DNA of 64,000 bases from an uncultured Porphyromonas sp. Its GTDB lineage: Bacteria; Bacteroidota; Bacteroidia; Bacteroidales; Porphyromonadaceae. Both the position numbers and the translations under genes were made by a program. Under the pieces are notes generated by a model. That model was not told the DNA's origin and did no database searches. It saw only the letters and a program-made list of their open reading frames with translations. Within the stretch, counting starts at the first letter, position 1, and each line of letters opens with the position of its first letter. Positions 18,180 to 27,178 of the stretch are shown here, piece after piece. The stretch is from positions 1-64,000 of the forward strand of contig NZ_CALHDW010000012.1 in NCBI RefSeq assembly GCF_938023125.1. The letters run 5' to 3'.

Positions 18180-19034
18180 TTATTTGATAAAAGAGTAGAG
18201 TAGAGCAATCTCTTGAGCCCATAGAGACTCGTCGGGAGTCTCCAAAATAATGGGGATATTGTCTAGGTGGGGATCATTCATGACCTGATGGAATAGCTCC
18301 ATTCCCATGGTGCCCTTACCCACACTATCGTGCCTATCTACCCGGGTGCCAAGCTCTTTTTTCGAGTCGTTTAGGTGCATCCCCGATAGGTATGAATAGC
18401 CAATAACCCGATCGAATTCACTCCACATGGCTTGATAGCTCTCTGCGGTGCGGATCTCATATCCTGCGGCAAGGGTATGTGCCGTATCAATACAAACACC
18501 GATGCGGCTTTTATCTTCTATGCGATCGATAATATAGGCCAGGTGCTCAAAACGGGACCCTAGGTTCGTTCCTTGCCCTGCGGTATTCTCTAGTACAGCC
18601 TTTACACCTTGGGTTACTCGTAGGGCCTGATTAACCCCATCGGCAATAAGCTGGAGACACTCCTCTTCGTCGATGGCTTTGAGGTGGCTCCCTGGGTGGA
18701 AATTGAGAAGTTTGAGCCCCAACTGCTCACAACGGGCCATCTCGTCGATAAAGGCATCAATGCTCTTCTGGCGCATCTCTTTATCGGGATTCCCCATGTT
18801 GATAAGGTAGCTATCGTGGGGGAGAATATGCTCAGGCTTGAAGCCAAACTCAGCCATTAGCTCTTGGAATAAGTCGATACTCTTCTGTGGGAGAGGGGCG
18901 GACTTCCATTGGCGTTGATTGCGTGTAAATAGGGCGAAGGCTTTAGCCCCTATGGCATGGGCGTTGCGTACCGCATTTTCCACGCCTCCCGTAGCACTAA
19001 CATGTGCTCCGATATACTTATTATTTGTCTTCAT
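18180..19034 (-). CDS. nfo: Deoxyribonuclease IV (AP endonuclease Nfo)
   Basis: This 284-residue TIM-barrel endonuclease cuts DNA 5' of abasic sites in base-excision repair. The metal-ligand motifs of the family are all seen in order: GAHVSATGG near the N-terminus, NFHPGSH, LENTAGQG, CIDTAHTLAAGY, HLNDSK, RHDSVGKG and ILETPD. Three zinc ions are expected. It is full length. It is the first gene of the minus-strand run that continues into the lipoprotein and tamB, although a functional link to those genes is not apparent. Confidence 0.95.
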   Translation of the reverse strand: MKTNNKYIGAHVSATGGVENAVRNAHAIGAKAFALFTRNQRQWKSAPLPQKSIDLFQELMAEFGFKPEHILPHDSYLINMGNPDKEMRQKSIDAFIDEMARCEQLGLKLLNFHPGSHLKAIDEEECLQLIADGVNQALRVTQGVKAVLENTAGQGTNLGSRFEHLAYIIDRIEDKSRIGVCIDTAHTLAAGYEIRTAESYQAMWSEFDRVIGYSYLSGMHLNDSKKELGTRVDRHDSVGKGTMGMELFHQVMNDPHLDNIPIILETPDESLWAQEIALLYSFIK

Positions 19035-19126
19035 AAGAAGGGTTCTCTACTACTTGATCGTATAAGTTTTCTATTTCCAATTCCGGCGAAATAGATAGGG
19101 GAAGAGAAAAATAGACTTTCCTCATG

Positions 19127-19134
19127 CAAATATA
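19127..19134 (-). promoter_or_regulatory. nfo: Candidate -7 element for nfo
   Basis: On the minus strand the sequence reads TATATTTG, matching TAnnTTTG, 93 bp upstream of the nfo ATG. No -33 TTTG is found at the right distance. Confidence 0.4.
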
Positions 19135-19365
19135 CCCTTTATTCTTCTATTTGGCCTAAGTTTTGTGTGAAAGTGTAGAGTCCGGATCAAGGTTCGATGC
19201 TTGCTCTTTTGTCGCTTTTATTGGCGATTGTGCCGTATTGGGCCTCTCCGATAGAGGCTCTCTTCTTTTTCTTGCGAGAACGAGAAGATGGTAAGAGGCT
19301 CCGACAATAGCTTTTGGGTTGATAATTGATAGGCTTTAGAATGCTCACTGATTCCCCTTTCTGTT

Positions 19366-19445
19366 GCTGCCCTAAATTTCTTTGATTCTAGGGCAAAAGA
19401 AAAATATTTTCTGGGCAGAAGTATGCTCAACTTTTGCCCAAGAAT
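19366..19445. repeat. Dispersed intergenic repeat, copy A
   Basis: Modules in order are GCTGCC (19366), GGGCAAAAG (19391-19399), an A/T core with AAATATTTT, CTGGGCAGAA (19411-19420) and CTTTTGCCC (19431-19439). GGGCAAAAG and CTTTTGCCC are perfect inverse complements. The 30 bp at 19391-19420 match 24 of 30 bases at 43468-43497 without gaps, and the module spacing is the same (25 bp, then 40 versus 39 bp). Confidence 0.7.
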
Positions 19446-19470
19446 TTTCTAGAAAGTAGCTAGTATTATT

Positions 19471-22400
19471 TTACTTGTTGGGAGCGGGTAAAACCTCCTC
19501 TATCTGTGAGGATTCGGAGGCGAAGTACCAAAGATACCCCCGAACAGAGGCGTACCCCATCTTGCTGAGAAGCTGCATATACCGCTGTACCTGACGATGA
19601 TAGCGAGGCAGTGGCTTGCCAAATTTGTAGTCAATGACGATGGCTTCGTTTTCGGGAGTAACCACAATTCGATCGGGGCGGTAGGTATGAGATTGGAGCG
19701 ATAGGAGTATGGTTTGCTCATTGAAAACCTCTACCTCCGGAGAGAACCAGAGGGCAACTTCGGGTCGAGCAAGCTCTTTTTGGAGGTATTCTACAATGGA
19801 TTCTTTTTCCTCCCTTAGCAAGGCTCCTTCGTTGAGGGCTTGTTCTATGGCGTTGTCTATATCGTGGGGGGTAGCGATTAGGCTAAGGATATAGTGCATT
19901 GCCGAGCCAAAGCGCACCGAGAGGTTCTCTTTGTAGGCTTGGCTTCCGGATCGCTTGATTGCTATCTGTTGGGTGCTTTCTGTGTGAGGAGTTATGCCGG
20001 GAAATGGATACGAGGGCTTCGTCTGTGCTTGATTATCTCCGGAGTTCGTCTTCGGATTGGCCGGAATGGGAGTAATAAACTTCTCTACTTCGCTCCGCTG
20101 AAGAAGAGAGCCAAGGAGTTTTGAGAGGTCGTATGTAACTTTCTTCTCATCTAGCTCTGAGGTATCGGGGAGCCATAGTACAATCCCCTGTTTGGCTCGA
20201 GTCATAGCTACATAGAAGAGGTTAAGCCTATCTATAATAGCATCCGTCTTCTCTTTGTAGTAGTCGCCAATGTAGAGGGTCTTGGCAAGTTTTGAACTCA
20301 TCTCTAGGGGGACAATGGGGAGCTGGTAGCCTACCTCCTCGGTCAGTAGAGGACTAGGGGCGCTCCAGATATAGGAGTTTTTGTGCTTGCCCGTACCCAA
20401 ATCCCATTCGAGGAAAGGGAGTAGTACCAAGGGGAATCCCAAGCCTTTGGACTTGTGGATAGTCATAATGCGGATGGCATCGCCCCCGTCGTCGAAGGGC
20501 AACGTTGTCTTGACTCCCTTTACTTCCCACCAATCTAAAAAGCCTTGTAGGTCTGCCACCTCATCGCAGTGGTAGAGATATAATTGATCCAATAGGGCTG
20601 TAATATAGGGCTGATCTGCAGGCGTTATAAGAGGTTGCAACCGATGTATGGTACTTTCTACGAGATCATAGAGAGAGAGGTAGGGTAGTTGCTCTAGACA
20701 AGCCGAGTGCAGTTGTTCAAAGGGGAGTAGGGAGCTCTCGCTCTCCTTGGATGCATTGTTTATTAGTTGCTCGTAGTGAACTAGGGCCGTGCGGTAGAGT
20801 GCCTTGTTTCTCGTTCGCCCCTCCGAGAGGTCTTTTAGCAGAGAAATAAGGAACCTAACTATGGCAGAATTGCTAATATTGAGAGCTTCTCCTGAAACAA
20901 ACTTGAGTAAGGGAGCCTTCTCTGGATGCTCTTGAGCATAAGTGATGAGGCAGCTGGCAAGGGCTGCAACCTCCTTATTGGTATTGGCAAGGATGGCTAT
21001 CTCTTCCGGTCTATAGTGACGATCCTCTATCAGGGATAGGATCACAGAGGGAACATTATACTGTGGCAGGTTGAGAGCGTTGGATGCCTCCTCTTTTTTC
21101 TCGCCCTTCTTCTTTGTGGGATAGTAGTAGACCTCTATACCGCCTTTTTTATCTTTGTTGGGAGGGGCTACGTGCTGTTGGGCCTCGGTGTAACTATTCG
21201 AGATTTCTCGGATACTCTCCTCATTCGGTATCAAGTGGGCAAAGGGCGTATCCTTCAGTTGCTCAGTAGCTTCGGATAGCTCCTCCCTTAGATTTGTTTC
21301 AACGAAAGAGGGGAGTAGCTCGAATATGGCGTTATTAAAGAAGACCACCTCCGGTGTACTTCGCCAGTTGTATTGCAGGGGATGGTGCGAATAATAGTCC
21401 GGAAACTCCTTTTGAAGTGTGGAGCCTAGGATGTGGCGGTCGCAATGGCGAAATTTGTAGATACTCTGCTTTACATCGCCAACTATCAGGTTGTCGTTGC
21501 CCGAGGATAGCGTGTTCTCAAGTAGCGGGCGGATATTCTCGTATTGAATGCGTGCCGTATCTTGGAACTCGTCTAGCATGAGATGGTGTAGTACACTCCC
21601 TAGCCGCTCGTAGATGAAGGGGGCATCTGCATTATCTATAATGCGCTGGATGAATTGTTGTGTGCTGGCTAGTAAGAGGGTATTGCTCTCCCTGCCCTGT
21701 TGCATCATCATGGCATTGATATCACCGAGTGTGCCTAGCACGTTGAGGGTTTTTCGGGTGGAGAGAGCCGTCCGATAGTATATCCCGCGTTCCTCTTCTA
21801 GAGAAATGGTATCCGATAATATATCTCTCAATCCTTGCTCCCATAGTTCTATAAGAAGATCCTTATGGGCACTTTTCTTTGGGAATAAGGCAAGAGGATC
21901 TTCGGCAGCCTGCTTACATCTCTGGGGCGGTTGGTCGCCTAGATGACGATCCTTTAGCACCTTTTCGTAGTAAAAAAAAGGGCTTCTTGCGGCTCCGTGT
22001 AAGTCCAGCGTTTGTAGCCCGGCCTCGTGTAGTTTCCTCAAAAAGGCCTCTGCCAACTTGTAACGCTCCGTTTCGAAGTTTTCGGTGTAGGCATCAATGG
22101 CTTTTCTATAGAGTGCAATCTCTTTTTTCTGGGGGAATCTTCCATCACGCACGGCAGCTAAAGGGGCCTCTGCAAATAGTTGCTTCCCCAGATTACCTAG
22201 GGCTTGATCAATTTGGATACTTCTGCCGGCATTGATTTCTTCTTGAGCCAATTGATAGACCCACTCTCGGGTATCGCTCATTTGCTCTTCTGCCAGACTA
22301 TGGAGTAGTAGCACAATGGCTTTGTGTAGCCAAAGATCTTGATCCATCTCCACTTTGTAGTTCCCTGCAAAGTTGAGTTCGAAGGCAAAGGAGCGCACAA

Positions 22401-22746
22401 CCTCTTGAAAAAAGGAGTCTATCGTGCTTACGCGGAAGGAGGAGTAATCCCCCAATATACTGCGCAAGGTGCGCTGTGCTTTTTCTATTACTTGCTCTAG
22501 AGATAGGTTTAGCCGCTCCCCTAAGGCAATAGCCAGAGGGCTTGGCTCTCGCTCGGTCGTTAGCTGATAGAGCACCTCCACAATACGGCTTTTCATTTCG
22601 TTGGTAGCCTTATTGGTAAAGGTCATTGCCAGTATGTGTCGGAAGTCTTTTTCCGGATCCTTTAGGGCAAGGGTGAGGTACTCTAGAGCCAAAGTGTAGG
22701 TTTTACCTGCACCGGCTGATGCCGTATAGACATTCAGTTGAGCCAT
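19471..22746 (-). CDS. UvrD/RecB-type helicase-nuclease (AddA-like)
   Basis: This is a 1091-residue superfamily 1A helicase fused to a nuclease. Motif I is ASAGAGKTYTL (about 10-20), motif II contains LDEFQDT, and YNWRST, TIHKSKGLGFPLVLLP and FYVAMTRAK represent motifs III, V and VI. The last ~200 residues carry a PD-(D/E)xK nuclease: RFGSAMH, then RPDRIVV and EAIVIDYKFG with the D...DxK triad. It resembles AddA/RecB subunits of double-strand break repair complexes. No addB or recC/recD lies beside it, so its partner must be elsewhere. It follows pdxA by 27 bp and is the last gene of the run. Confidence 0.88.
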   Translation of the reverse strand: MAQLNVYTASAGAGKTYTLALEYLTLALKDPEKDFRHILAMTFTNKATNEMKSRIVEVLYQLTTEREPSPLAIALGERLNLSLEQVIEKAQRTLRSILGDYSSFRVSTIDSFFQEVVRSFAFELNFAGNYKVEMDQDLWLHKAIVLLLHSLAEEQMSDTREWVYQLAQEEINAGRSIQIDQALGNLGKQLFAEAPLAAVRDGRFPQKKEIALYRKAIDAYTENFETERYKLAEAFLRKLHEAGLQTLDLHGAARSPFFYYEKVLKDRHLGDQPPQRCKQAAEDPLALFPKKSAHKDLLIELWEQGLRDILSDTISLEEERGIYYRTALSTRKTLNVLGTLGDINAMMMQQGRESNTLLLASTQQFIQRIIDNADAPFIYERLGSVLHHLMLDEFQDTARIQYENIRPLLENTLSSGNDNLIVGDVKQSIYKFRHCDRHILGSTLQKEFPDYYSHHPLQYNWRSTPEVVFFNNAIFELLPSFVETNLREELSEATEQLKDTPFAHLIPNEESIREISNSYTEAQQHVAPPNKDKKGGIEVYYYPTKKKGEKKEEASNALNLPQYNVPSVILSLIEDRHYRPEEIAILANTNKEVAALASCLITYAQEHPEKAPLLKFVSGEALNISNSAIVRFLISLLKDLSEGRTRNKALYRTALVHYEQLINNASKESESSLLPFEQLHSACLEQLPYLSLYDLVESTIHRLQPLITPADQPYITALLDQLYLYHCDEVADLQGFLDWWEVKGVKTTLPFDDGGDAIRIMTIHKSKGLGFPLVLLPFLEWDLGTGKHKNSYIWSAPSPLLTEEVGYQLPIVPLEMSSKLAKTLYIGDYYKEKTDAIIDRLNLFYVAMTRAKQGIVLWLPDTSELDEKKVTYDLSKLLGSLLQRSEVEKFITPIPANPKTNSGDNQAQTKPSYPFPGITPHTESTQQIAIKRSGSQAYKENLSVRFGSAMHYILSLIATPHDIDNAIEQALNEGALLREEKESIVEYLQKELARPEVALWFSPEVEVFNEQTILLSLQSHTYRPDRIVVTPENEAIVIDYKFGKPLPRYHRQVQRYMQLLSKMGYASVRGYLWYFASESSQIEEVLPAPNK

Positions 22747-22773
22747 AATGGGGAGGGGGAGATGTGGGAGAGA

Positions 22774-23889
22774 CTATTCCTCAGAGTGGGGAGTTGGGGC
22801 TAGTATTTCGTTGTCGTTGCCACGCTCGTTGTATCCTTTTCTTAGCGGATTGCGGCGGGCATAGCTGTAGCGATTGCGGCGGCGAATGGTATCGATAGCC
22901 AGATAGATGGCAGCTGTGAGAGAGGCGGAACTGGCAAGATTTTTTCCGGCAATATCATATCCGGTCCCATGGTCGGGAGAGGTGCGTATGATGGGGAGGC
23001 CTGCGGTAAAATTGACGCCTTCGTTCATAAAGAGAGACTTAAAGGGAGCCAATCCTTGGTCGTGATAGAGAGCTAAGATGGCATCGTATTTATAGAGCTC
23101 TGCGGAGCCCCAAAAACCATCTGCCGCAAAGGGGCCGAAGGCAAGTAGCTTGTGTTGTTCTCGAGCCTTCTGCAGAGTTGGGGTAATGATCTCTATCTCC
23201 TCTCTTCCTATTAGCCCTTGGTCTCCCGAGTGGGGGTTGAGGGAGAGTACGGCAATGCGGGGCTTCTCTATATCGAAGTCGCGTTGCATACTGCTCTCTA
23301 TGGCTTGTAGCTTCTCTAGTAGTAGGGATTCGCTTAAAAGCCCTGCCACCTCGCTAATGGCAACGTGTGTAGTAGCAAGCGCTACCCGTATATCGCCACT
23401 CGTGAGTATCATAAGGGGAGATTCGTTCTCTCTTAATCCGCACTTTGCCCCCAGGTAGTCCGTATGTCCCTTAAAGGGGAATAGGTCTTGAGGCATTGTC
23501 GCTTTGTTGATGGGAGCTGTAACGAGGGCGTCTATCCGATTGTTTAGAGCATCTTCCATCGCTCTCTCAAGGGCGTCGAATGCGCACTTTCCGGCGAGTG
23601 GGGTGGGCATGCCTACCTCTACTTGTACGTTTTGCGTTGTGCAAGAGATGAGATTGATCTCGCCCTCTTTTGCCTCTCCCGGGGTTGAAATGATACGCCA
23701 AGGAACAGCCTCTACGGCTAGGTGGTTGCGCCAAAAGGCTTCTGCATCTGCCGAACCATAGATAATGGGGGTGAAGAGTTCGGTGATATTAGCTTCGGTA
23801 AAGGCTTTGAAAAGTACTTCGTAACCAATTCCGTTTATATCTCCATGTGTGATCCCTATTACGGGTTTGCGATTGTAGTTTGGTTCCAT
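22774..23889 (-). CDS. pdxA: 4-hydroxythreonine-4-phosphate dehydrogenase
   Basis: This 371-residue NAD-dependent, metal-dependent dehydrogenase of the DXP-dependent vitamin B6 pathway oxidises 4-phosphohydroxy-L-threonine. Family motifs are visible: ITHGDINGIGYEV near the start (usual GDP(A/G)GIG reads GDINGIG, as in Bacteroidota), VTAPINKA, FKGHTDYL with a metal-ligand His, LSLNPHSGD, LYHDQGLAPFK and IIRTSPDHGTGYDIAGK. The length is normal apart from a ~35-residue basic C-terminal tail. It sits in an operon with a DUF4837 lipoprotein gene upstream and the AddA-like gene downstream. Confidence 0.95.
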   Translation of the reverse strand: MEPNYNRKPVIGITHGDINGIGYEVLFKAFTEANITELFTPIIYGSADAEAFWRNHLAVEAVPWRIISTPGEAKEGEINLISCTTQNVQVEVGMPTPLAGKCAFDALERAMEDALNNRIDALVTAPINKATMPQDLFPFKGHTDYLGAKCGLRENESPLMILTSGDIRVALATTHVAISEVAGLLSESLLLEKLQAIESSMQRDFDIEKPRIAVLSLNPHSGDQGLIGREEIEIITPTLQKAREQHKLLAFGPFAADGFWGSAELYKYDAILALYHDQGLAPFKSLFMNEGVNFTAGLPIIRTSPDHGTGYDIAGKNLASSASLTAAIYLAIDTIRRRNRYSYARRNPLRKGYNERGNDNEILAPTPHSEE

Positions 23890-23925
23890 ATGTAAAGAGG
23901 ACGGAGGGGGTTATTTTTGCGACTA

Positions 23926-24975
23926 TCAGTGGACGTCTGACCACCAAATCTGCTTGATGGGTGCGGGGTCGAAGGTCTCTTCGGAAAGAGGACGCAGGGA
24001 GAATAGGGCAGCCTCTAGGCGGCGCACAAGGTCGCGTTTGTTTTCGTTGGGATAGTAGACAAAGCCCTCTATGTAGTATACTTTCCCCTCATCGGGGCGG
24101 GCAATGGCATGCATGATAAAAGGGCCGGCCATGGCACTTGTACCCGAGGTTTCCCAGAGCCCACGAAGTACCCCTCGGTAGGAGCCGTCCGGCATTTGTA
24201 GGTATTGATGGGTAAGCCCTTCGGGTATGGTTGTCATCTTGCTGTCGGGGGTTGCTCCGGGGATATTGCTACCAAGTACACTATCACGGCGTGCGAGCAT
24301 TACCTCTAGGGATAGATCCTCTTTGCCTCTATAGGGGAGACTGTAGACAACCATATCGCTACGTTTGTTGTCGGAGTTATTCGACATCCAAAGAAAGTCC
24401 TTACCCTTTTTGTAGGAGAGCATGTCTTGGGGCATATTGACGTGGCAGCCCAAGACCTCCTGACAATATTCATCGGCTTTGCTGCTAAATTCACTGCTCC
24501 AGACTTCGGCATAGCGGAAGAGTTCGTGGCGGAGCAATAGGTGACGGATCTTATCTCCGTCGTTGGCAACGAGTGCTTTTAGAGAGTCGGCATTGGGTGT
24601 TTGCACAACGATGAGGAGTTGCCCCTGTGCCCATTCGTTGTAAGAATACTTGACAGAATTGTGTGTATAGGTATCCTCGTTTGCTTTTACGATAAGGATA
24701 TTTCGAGTGTTACGAAGGAAGTCTCCAAAGTCGGCTTCAGCTACCGTTTGTACCCGCATCCAGGGCTCTACTTGGGGGAGTCCGGGGACCTCTGCTTGGA
24801 GCATCTCCTTTACGCTTTCGCCTTCTGAGCCTTTGAGCCAATCACCATCCATTACAAGAAGCATTTCGCCAGGGCTTCCTGCCGCAGCTATAAAGGTGTT
24901 GGTCTTTTTATTACAGCTTGTTGCAAGTACTATAAAGCTTGCAAGGAGTACTAGGGTATGGATTACTTTTGTCAT
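23926..24975 (-). CDS. DUF4837-family lipoprotein
   Basis: This is a 349-residue lipoprotein. The signal peptide ends in a lipobox (LATSC, Cys21). The mature part starts with an Ala/Gly-rich segment, AAGSPGEMLLVMDGDW, characteristic of the Bacteroidota DUF4837 family, and contains two similar alpha/beta halves. No catalytic residues are known for the family. A -7 promoter element lies 36 bp upstream of the ATG, so the gene may start its own transcript with pdxA and the AddA-like gene. Confidence 0.8.
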   Translation of the reverse strand: MTKVIHTLVLLASFIVLATSCNKKTNTFIAAAGSPGEMLLVMDGDWLKGSEGESVKEMLQAEVPGLPQVEPWMRVQTVAEADFGDFLRNTRNILIVKANEDTYTHNSVKYSYNEWAQGQLLIVVQTPNADSLKALVANDGDKIRHLLLRHELFRYAEVWSSEFSSKADEYCQEVLGCHVNMPQDMLSYKKGKDFLWMSNNSDNKRSDMVVYSLPYRGKEDLSLEVMLARRDSVLGSNIPGATPDSKMTTIPEGLTHQYLQMPDGSYRGVLRGLWETSGTSAMAGPFIMHAIARPDEGKVYYIEGFVYYPNENKRDLVRRLEAALFSLRPLSEETFDPAPIKQIWWSDVH

Positions 24976-25010
24976 GTTAATGCACTATGGATTTTGTTCA
25001 AAAAGCACCT

Positions 25011-25018
25011 CAAAGTTA
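25011..25018 (-). promoter_or_regulatory. Candidate -7 element of the DUF4837-pdxA run
   Basis: Minus strand TAACTTTG fits TAnnTTTG, 36 bp before the ATG at 24975. The -33 box is not evident. Confidence 0.5.
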
Positions 25019-25051
25019 CGATATAATCGCTTTAGGAAGGGGAGCTCCGGG

Positions 25052-25381
25052 CTATTTTGTGTCTTTGTAGCCCATGCGCTGCAATAGGGAGATGAGTAGC
25101 GAACGCTTATCCCCCTGTAGTATGATCTCTCCATCTTTGGCCGAACCTCCGCATCCGGCAGCTTGCTTTAGCTTAGTAGCCAGCGCCTTGAGGTCGTCAC
25201 TACTCCCGACGAACCCGGTAACGAGTGTAACCTCTTTGCCTCCGCGCCCTGAGCGCTCGTAGCGTAGGCGCAGGCGTTGCTTCTCCGCAGGGAGAGTCTC
25301 TATCGTATCTTCTGCTTGGCTATTGGGGGAAAAATTGGGGTCTGTGCTGTAGACCAATCCTCCCATGTTTTTTTTGCTCAT
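25052..25381 (-). CDS. yciH: SUI1/YciH-type translation factor
   Basis: This 109-residue protein has a SUI1/eIF1 fold in residues about 35-109. Core motifs are RYERSGRGGKEVTLVTGF, then KLKQAAGCGGSAKDGEI and LQGDKRSLLISLL, all highly conserved in bacterial YciH and eIF1. The first 35 residues are a disordered tail with the MGGLVYSTDPNF signature of the family. YciH proteins are believed to monitor initiation accuracy on the 30S subunit. It follows the TGS-kinase gene by 14 bp. Confidence 0.92.
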   Translation of the reverse strand: MSKKNMGGLVYSTDPNFSPNSQAEDTIETLPAEKQRLRLRYERSGRGGKEVTLVTGFVGSSDDLKALATKLKQAAGCGGSAKDGEIILQGDKRSLLISLLQRMGYKDTK

Positions 25382-25395
25382 GCTGTATCTTCAAA

Positions 25396-27063
25396 TTAAT
25401 AGTGGAAGGAGCTGCCTCCCAAAAATTCTCTGATGAGAGAAGTACCCGGCAACTTGTCTATACGTATGTAATGAATCATGCGTAAGAAGCGTAGGAGACG
25501 TTGTGCCTCGCTGTACTCCGGCACGTTGGCAGGGACCTCCATAAGTAGGGGTTCTGCAAAACGGCGGAGAGCTGCAATCTCGTACACCATAGCGCTATTG
25601 AATACTTTATCGGCATTCTCTTGATAGGGGAATACCCAGCGTTCCTCACCTCTTCGTACCGAAGCCCATTGAGAGAGCGTGTCTACGGCACTTCTACCTC
25701 TGTAGCGATAGTCTCGTACCATGCGGCGCAAGAGTCTATTGTCGGTTGTGGGGATGCGGTTGTGAGCATCTAAGCCAATGGCTGTAAGGGCACTGACGTA
25801 GATTTTGAATGTTGTATTTGTAGGAATTGTAGGGATTAGCTCAGGATTGAGCGCATGAATCCCCTCTATCAAAAGAAGATCTCCGGAGCGGAGCGTAAAG
25901 GCATCGTTGCGATAAGAGCGAACTCCGAGCTTAAAGTCGAAGGTGGGTAGCTCTACACTTTCCCCTCTTAGTAGCTTCTGTAGATCTTGATTGAAGGTGT
26001 CGAGGTCTACGGCATAGAGGGATTCGAAGTCGTATTCTCCGTTTTCGTCGAGAGGCGTTTTGTCACGGTTAACGAAATAATCATCGAGAGAGATGCTGTG
26101 AGGCTTGATAAAACAAGTGCGGAGTTGGATGTAAAGACGCTTGGTAAAGGTGGTTTTCCCGGACGATGAGGGACCCGAGATGAGTACGATGCGCACCCCA
26201 TCTTCGTGGTAGCGCTTGGCAATCTCCTGAGCAATCATGGATATCTTCTTCTCCTGCTCAGCCTCACTTACCATAATGATGTCATTAATTTCCCCACGAT
26301 CAATGGCTTTGTTGAGATCCCCCACGTAGGGAATGTCGAGCATGTGTATGAGCTCTTTTTGATCTTTGAGCACCTCACGAAGTTTGGGTTGTTCGGTAAG
26401 GGGCGCAAGTTCGTTGGGGTTGCTACGAGAGGGGATGCGCACTAGAAGACCATCTAGATATCGCTCTATGGAGTAGAGGTGGATATAGCCGGTAGATGGG
26501 GCTAATGATCCGTAATAGGTATCGGGATATCCATCCAACTCTTGGTACGTAATGAAGGGGACATTGTAGGTCTCGAACAGAGTTGCCTTATCCTCTTCTC
26601 CGAGCTCTCTAAAGACCTTTACAGCCTCTTCTTGAGATGCTGTACGAGTAACAAAGGGGAGGTCGGCCGCTATAATTTCATCCATTCGGATGGTTATATT
26701 GGCAAGCTCTTGATCGGTAACTTCGTGTCCGTTTTTGATGCTGCAGTAGTAGCCATTAGACAAAGAGTGTTCTACTCGTAGCTTACTTGTGGGGATGACC
26801 TCCCGCACGGCTTTGCTTAAAATGAAGCTCAAGGTGCGGAAGTAGGTTCGTTGCCCGCTCTCCTCGCTTAGCCCTACAAAGTGCAATTCGGAGCTCTTGG
26901 TAATTTTCTCCGTCAGCCCTACTGTATTGTTATTCATACGGCAGTTGATAGGCTTGAAGCCTAGTTCTTGCTCGTATTTATTTGCAAGTTCTAATATTGT
27001 TATTCCCTTATTAACCAGATCTTTGCGACCAGTATTTGTACAAACTATCTGTATTGAGTCCAT
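25396..27063 (-). CDS. TGS-domain nucleoside (uridine-type) kinase
   Basis: This is a 555-residue fusion. Residues 1-65 form a TGS-like domain, and about 70-240 resemble the second additional domain of threonyl-tRNA synthetase. Residues 285-500 are a uridine-kinase/phosphoribulokinase-like P-loop domain with Walker A GPSSSGKTT (297-305) and SLDDYFV, LLIEGIHAL and RRMVRDYRYRG. This architecture is widespread in Bacteroidota and Firmicutes and is annotated nucleoside kinase. The canonical HxxxH of the threonyl-tRNA synthetase editing domain is not clearly present (HSLSNGYYC). The substrate is probably uridine/cytidine or another nucleoside. It is first in a minus-strand run. Confidence 0.9.
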   Translation of the reverse strand: MDSIQIVCTNTGRKDLVNKGITILELANKYEQELGFKPINCRMNNNTVGLTEKITKSSELHFVGLSEESGQRTYFRTLSFILSKAVREVIPTSKLRVEHSLSNGYYCSIKNGHEVTDQELANITIRMDEIIAADLPFVTRTASQEEAVKVFRELGEEDKATLFETYNVPFITYQELDGYPDTYYGSLAPSTGYIHLYSIERYLDGLLVRIPSRSNPNELAPLTEQPKLREVLKDQKELIHMLDIPYVGDLNKAIDRGEINDIIMVSEAEQEKKISMIAQEIAKRYHEDGVRIVLISGPSSSGKTTFTKRLYIQLRTCFIKPHSISLDDYFVNRDKTPLDENGEYDFESLYAVDLDTFNQDLQKLLRGESVELPTFDFKLGVRSYRNDAFTLRSGDLLLIEGIHALNPELIPTIPTNTTFKIYVSALTAIGLDAHNRIPTTDNRLLRRMVRDYRYRGRSAVDTLSQWASVRRGEERWVFPYQENADKVFNSAMVYEIAALRRFAEPLLMEVPANVPEYSEAQRLLRFLRMIHYIRIDKLPGTSLIREFLGGSSFHY

Positions 27064-27096
27064 AGTTTTCTAATCTTTTTCGACTATATTTGTCCC

Positions 27097-27104
27097 CAAA
27101 TTTA
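27097..27104 (-). promoter_or_regulatory. Candidate -7 element of the TGS-kinase run
   Basis: Minus strand TAAATTTG fits TAnnTTTG, 34 bp before the ATG at 27063. No convincing -33 box is seen. Confidence 0.45.
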
Positions 27105-27178
27105 GGCAAAGAGTAGCAAAGAAAGACTCTAGCCCCTCAAGTAAAAGTATAGAAATAGTAGCAGAGTAGTGTGTAGAC

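Larger units (their letters stand above)
19035..19470. other. Intergenic region with promoter candidate and structured repeat
   Basis: This 436-bp gap separates the RecB/AddA-like gene from nfo, both on the minus strand. It holds a -7 candidate for nfo at 19127-19134, a small hairpin (19242-19258, arms GCCTCT/AGAGGC) and a dispersed repeat copy at 19366-19445. A 70-codon minus-strand reading frame here runs through the repeat and is not credible as a gene. Confidence 0.6.

Noticed and set aside
19218..19430. A 70-codon minus-strand frame in the nfo upstream gap
   Set aside because: It runs through the dispersed repeat; its sequence arises from the repeat, not from a protein under selection.
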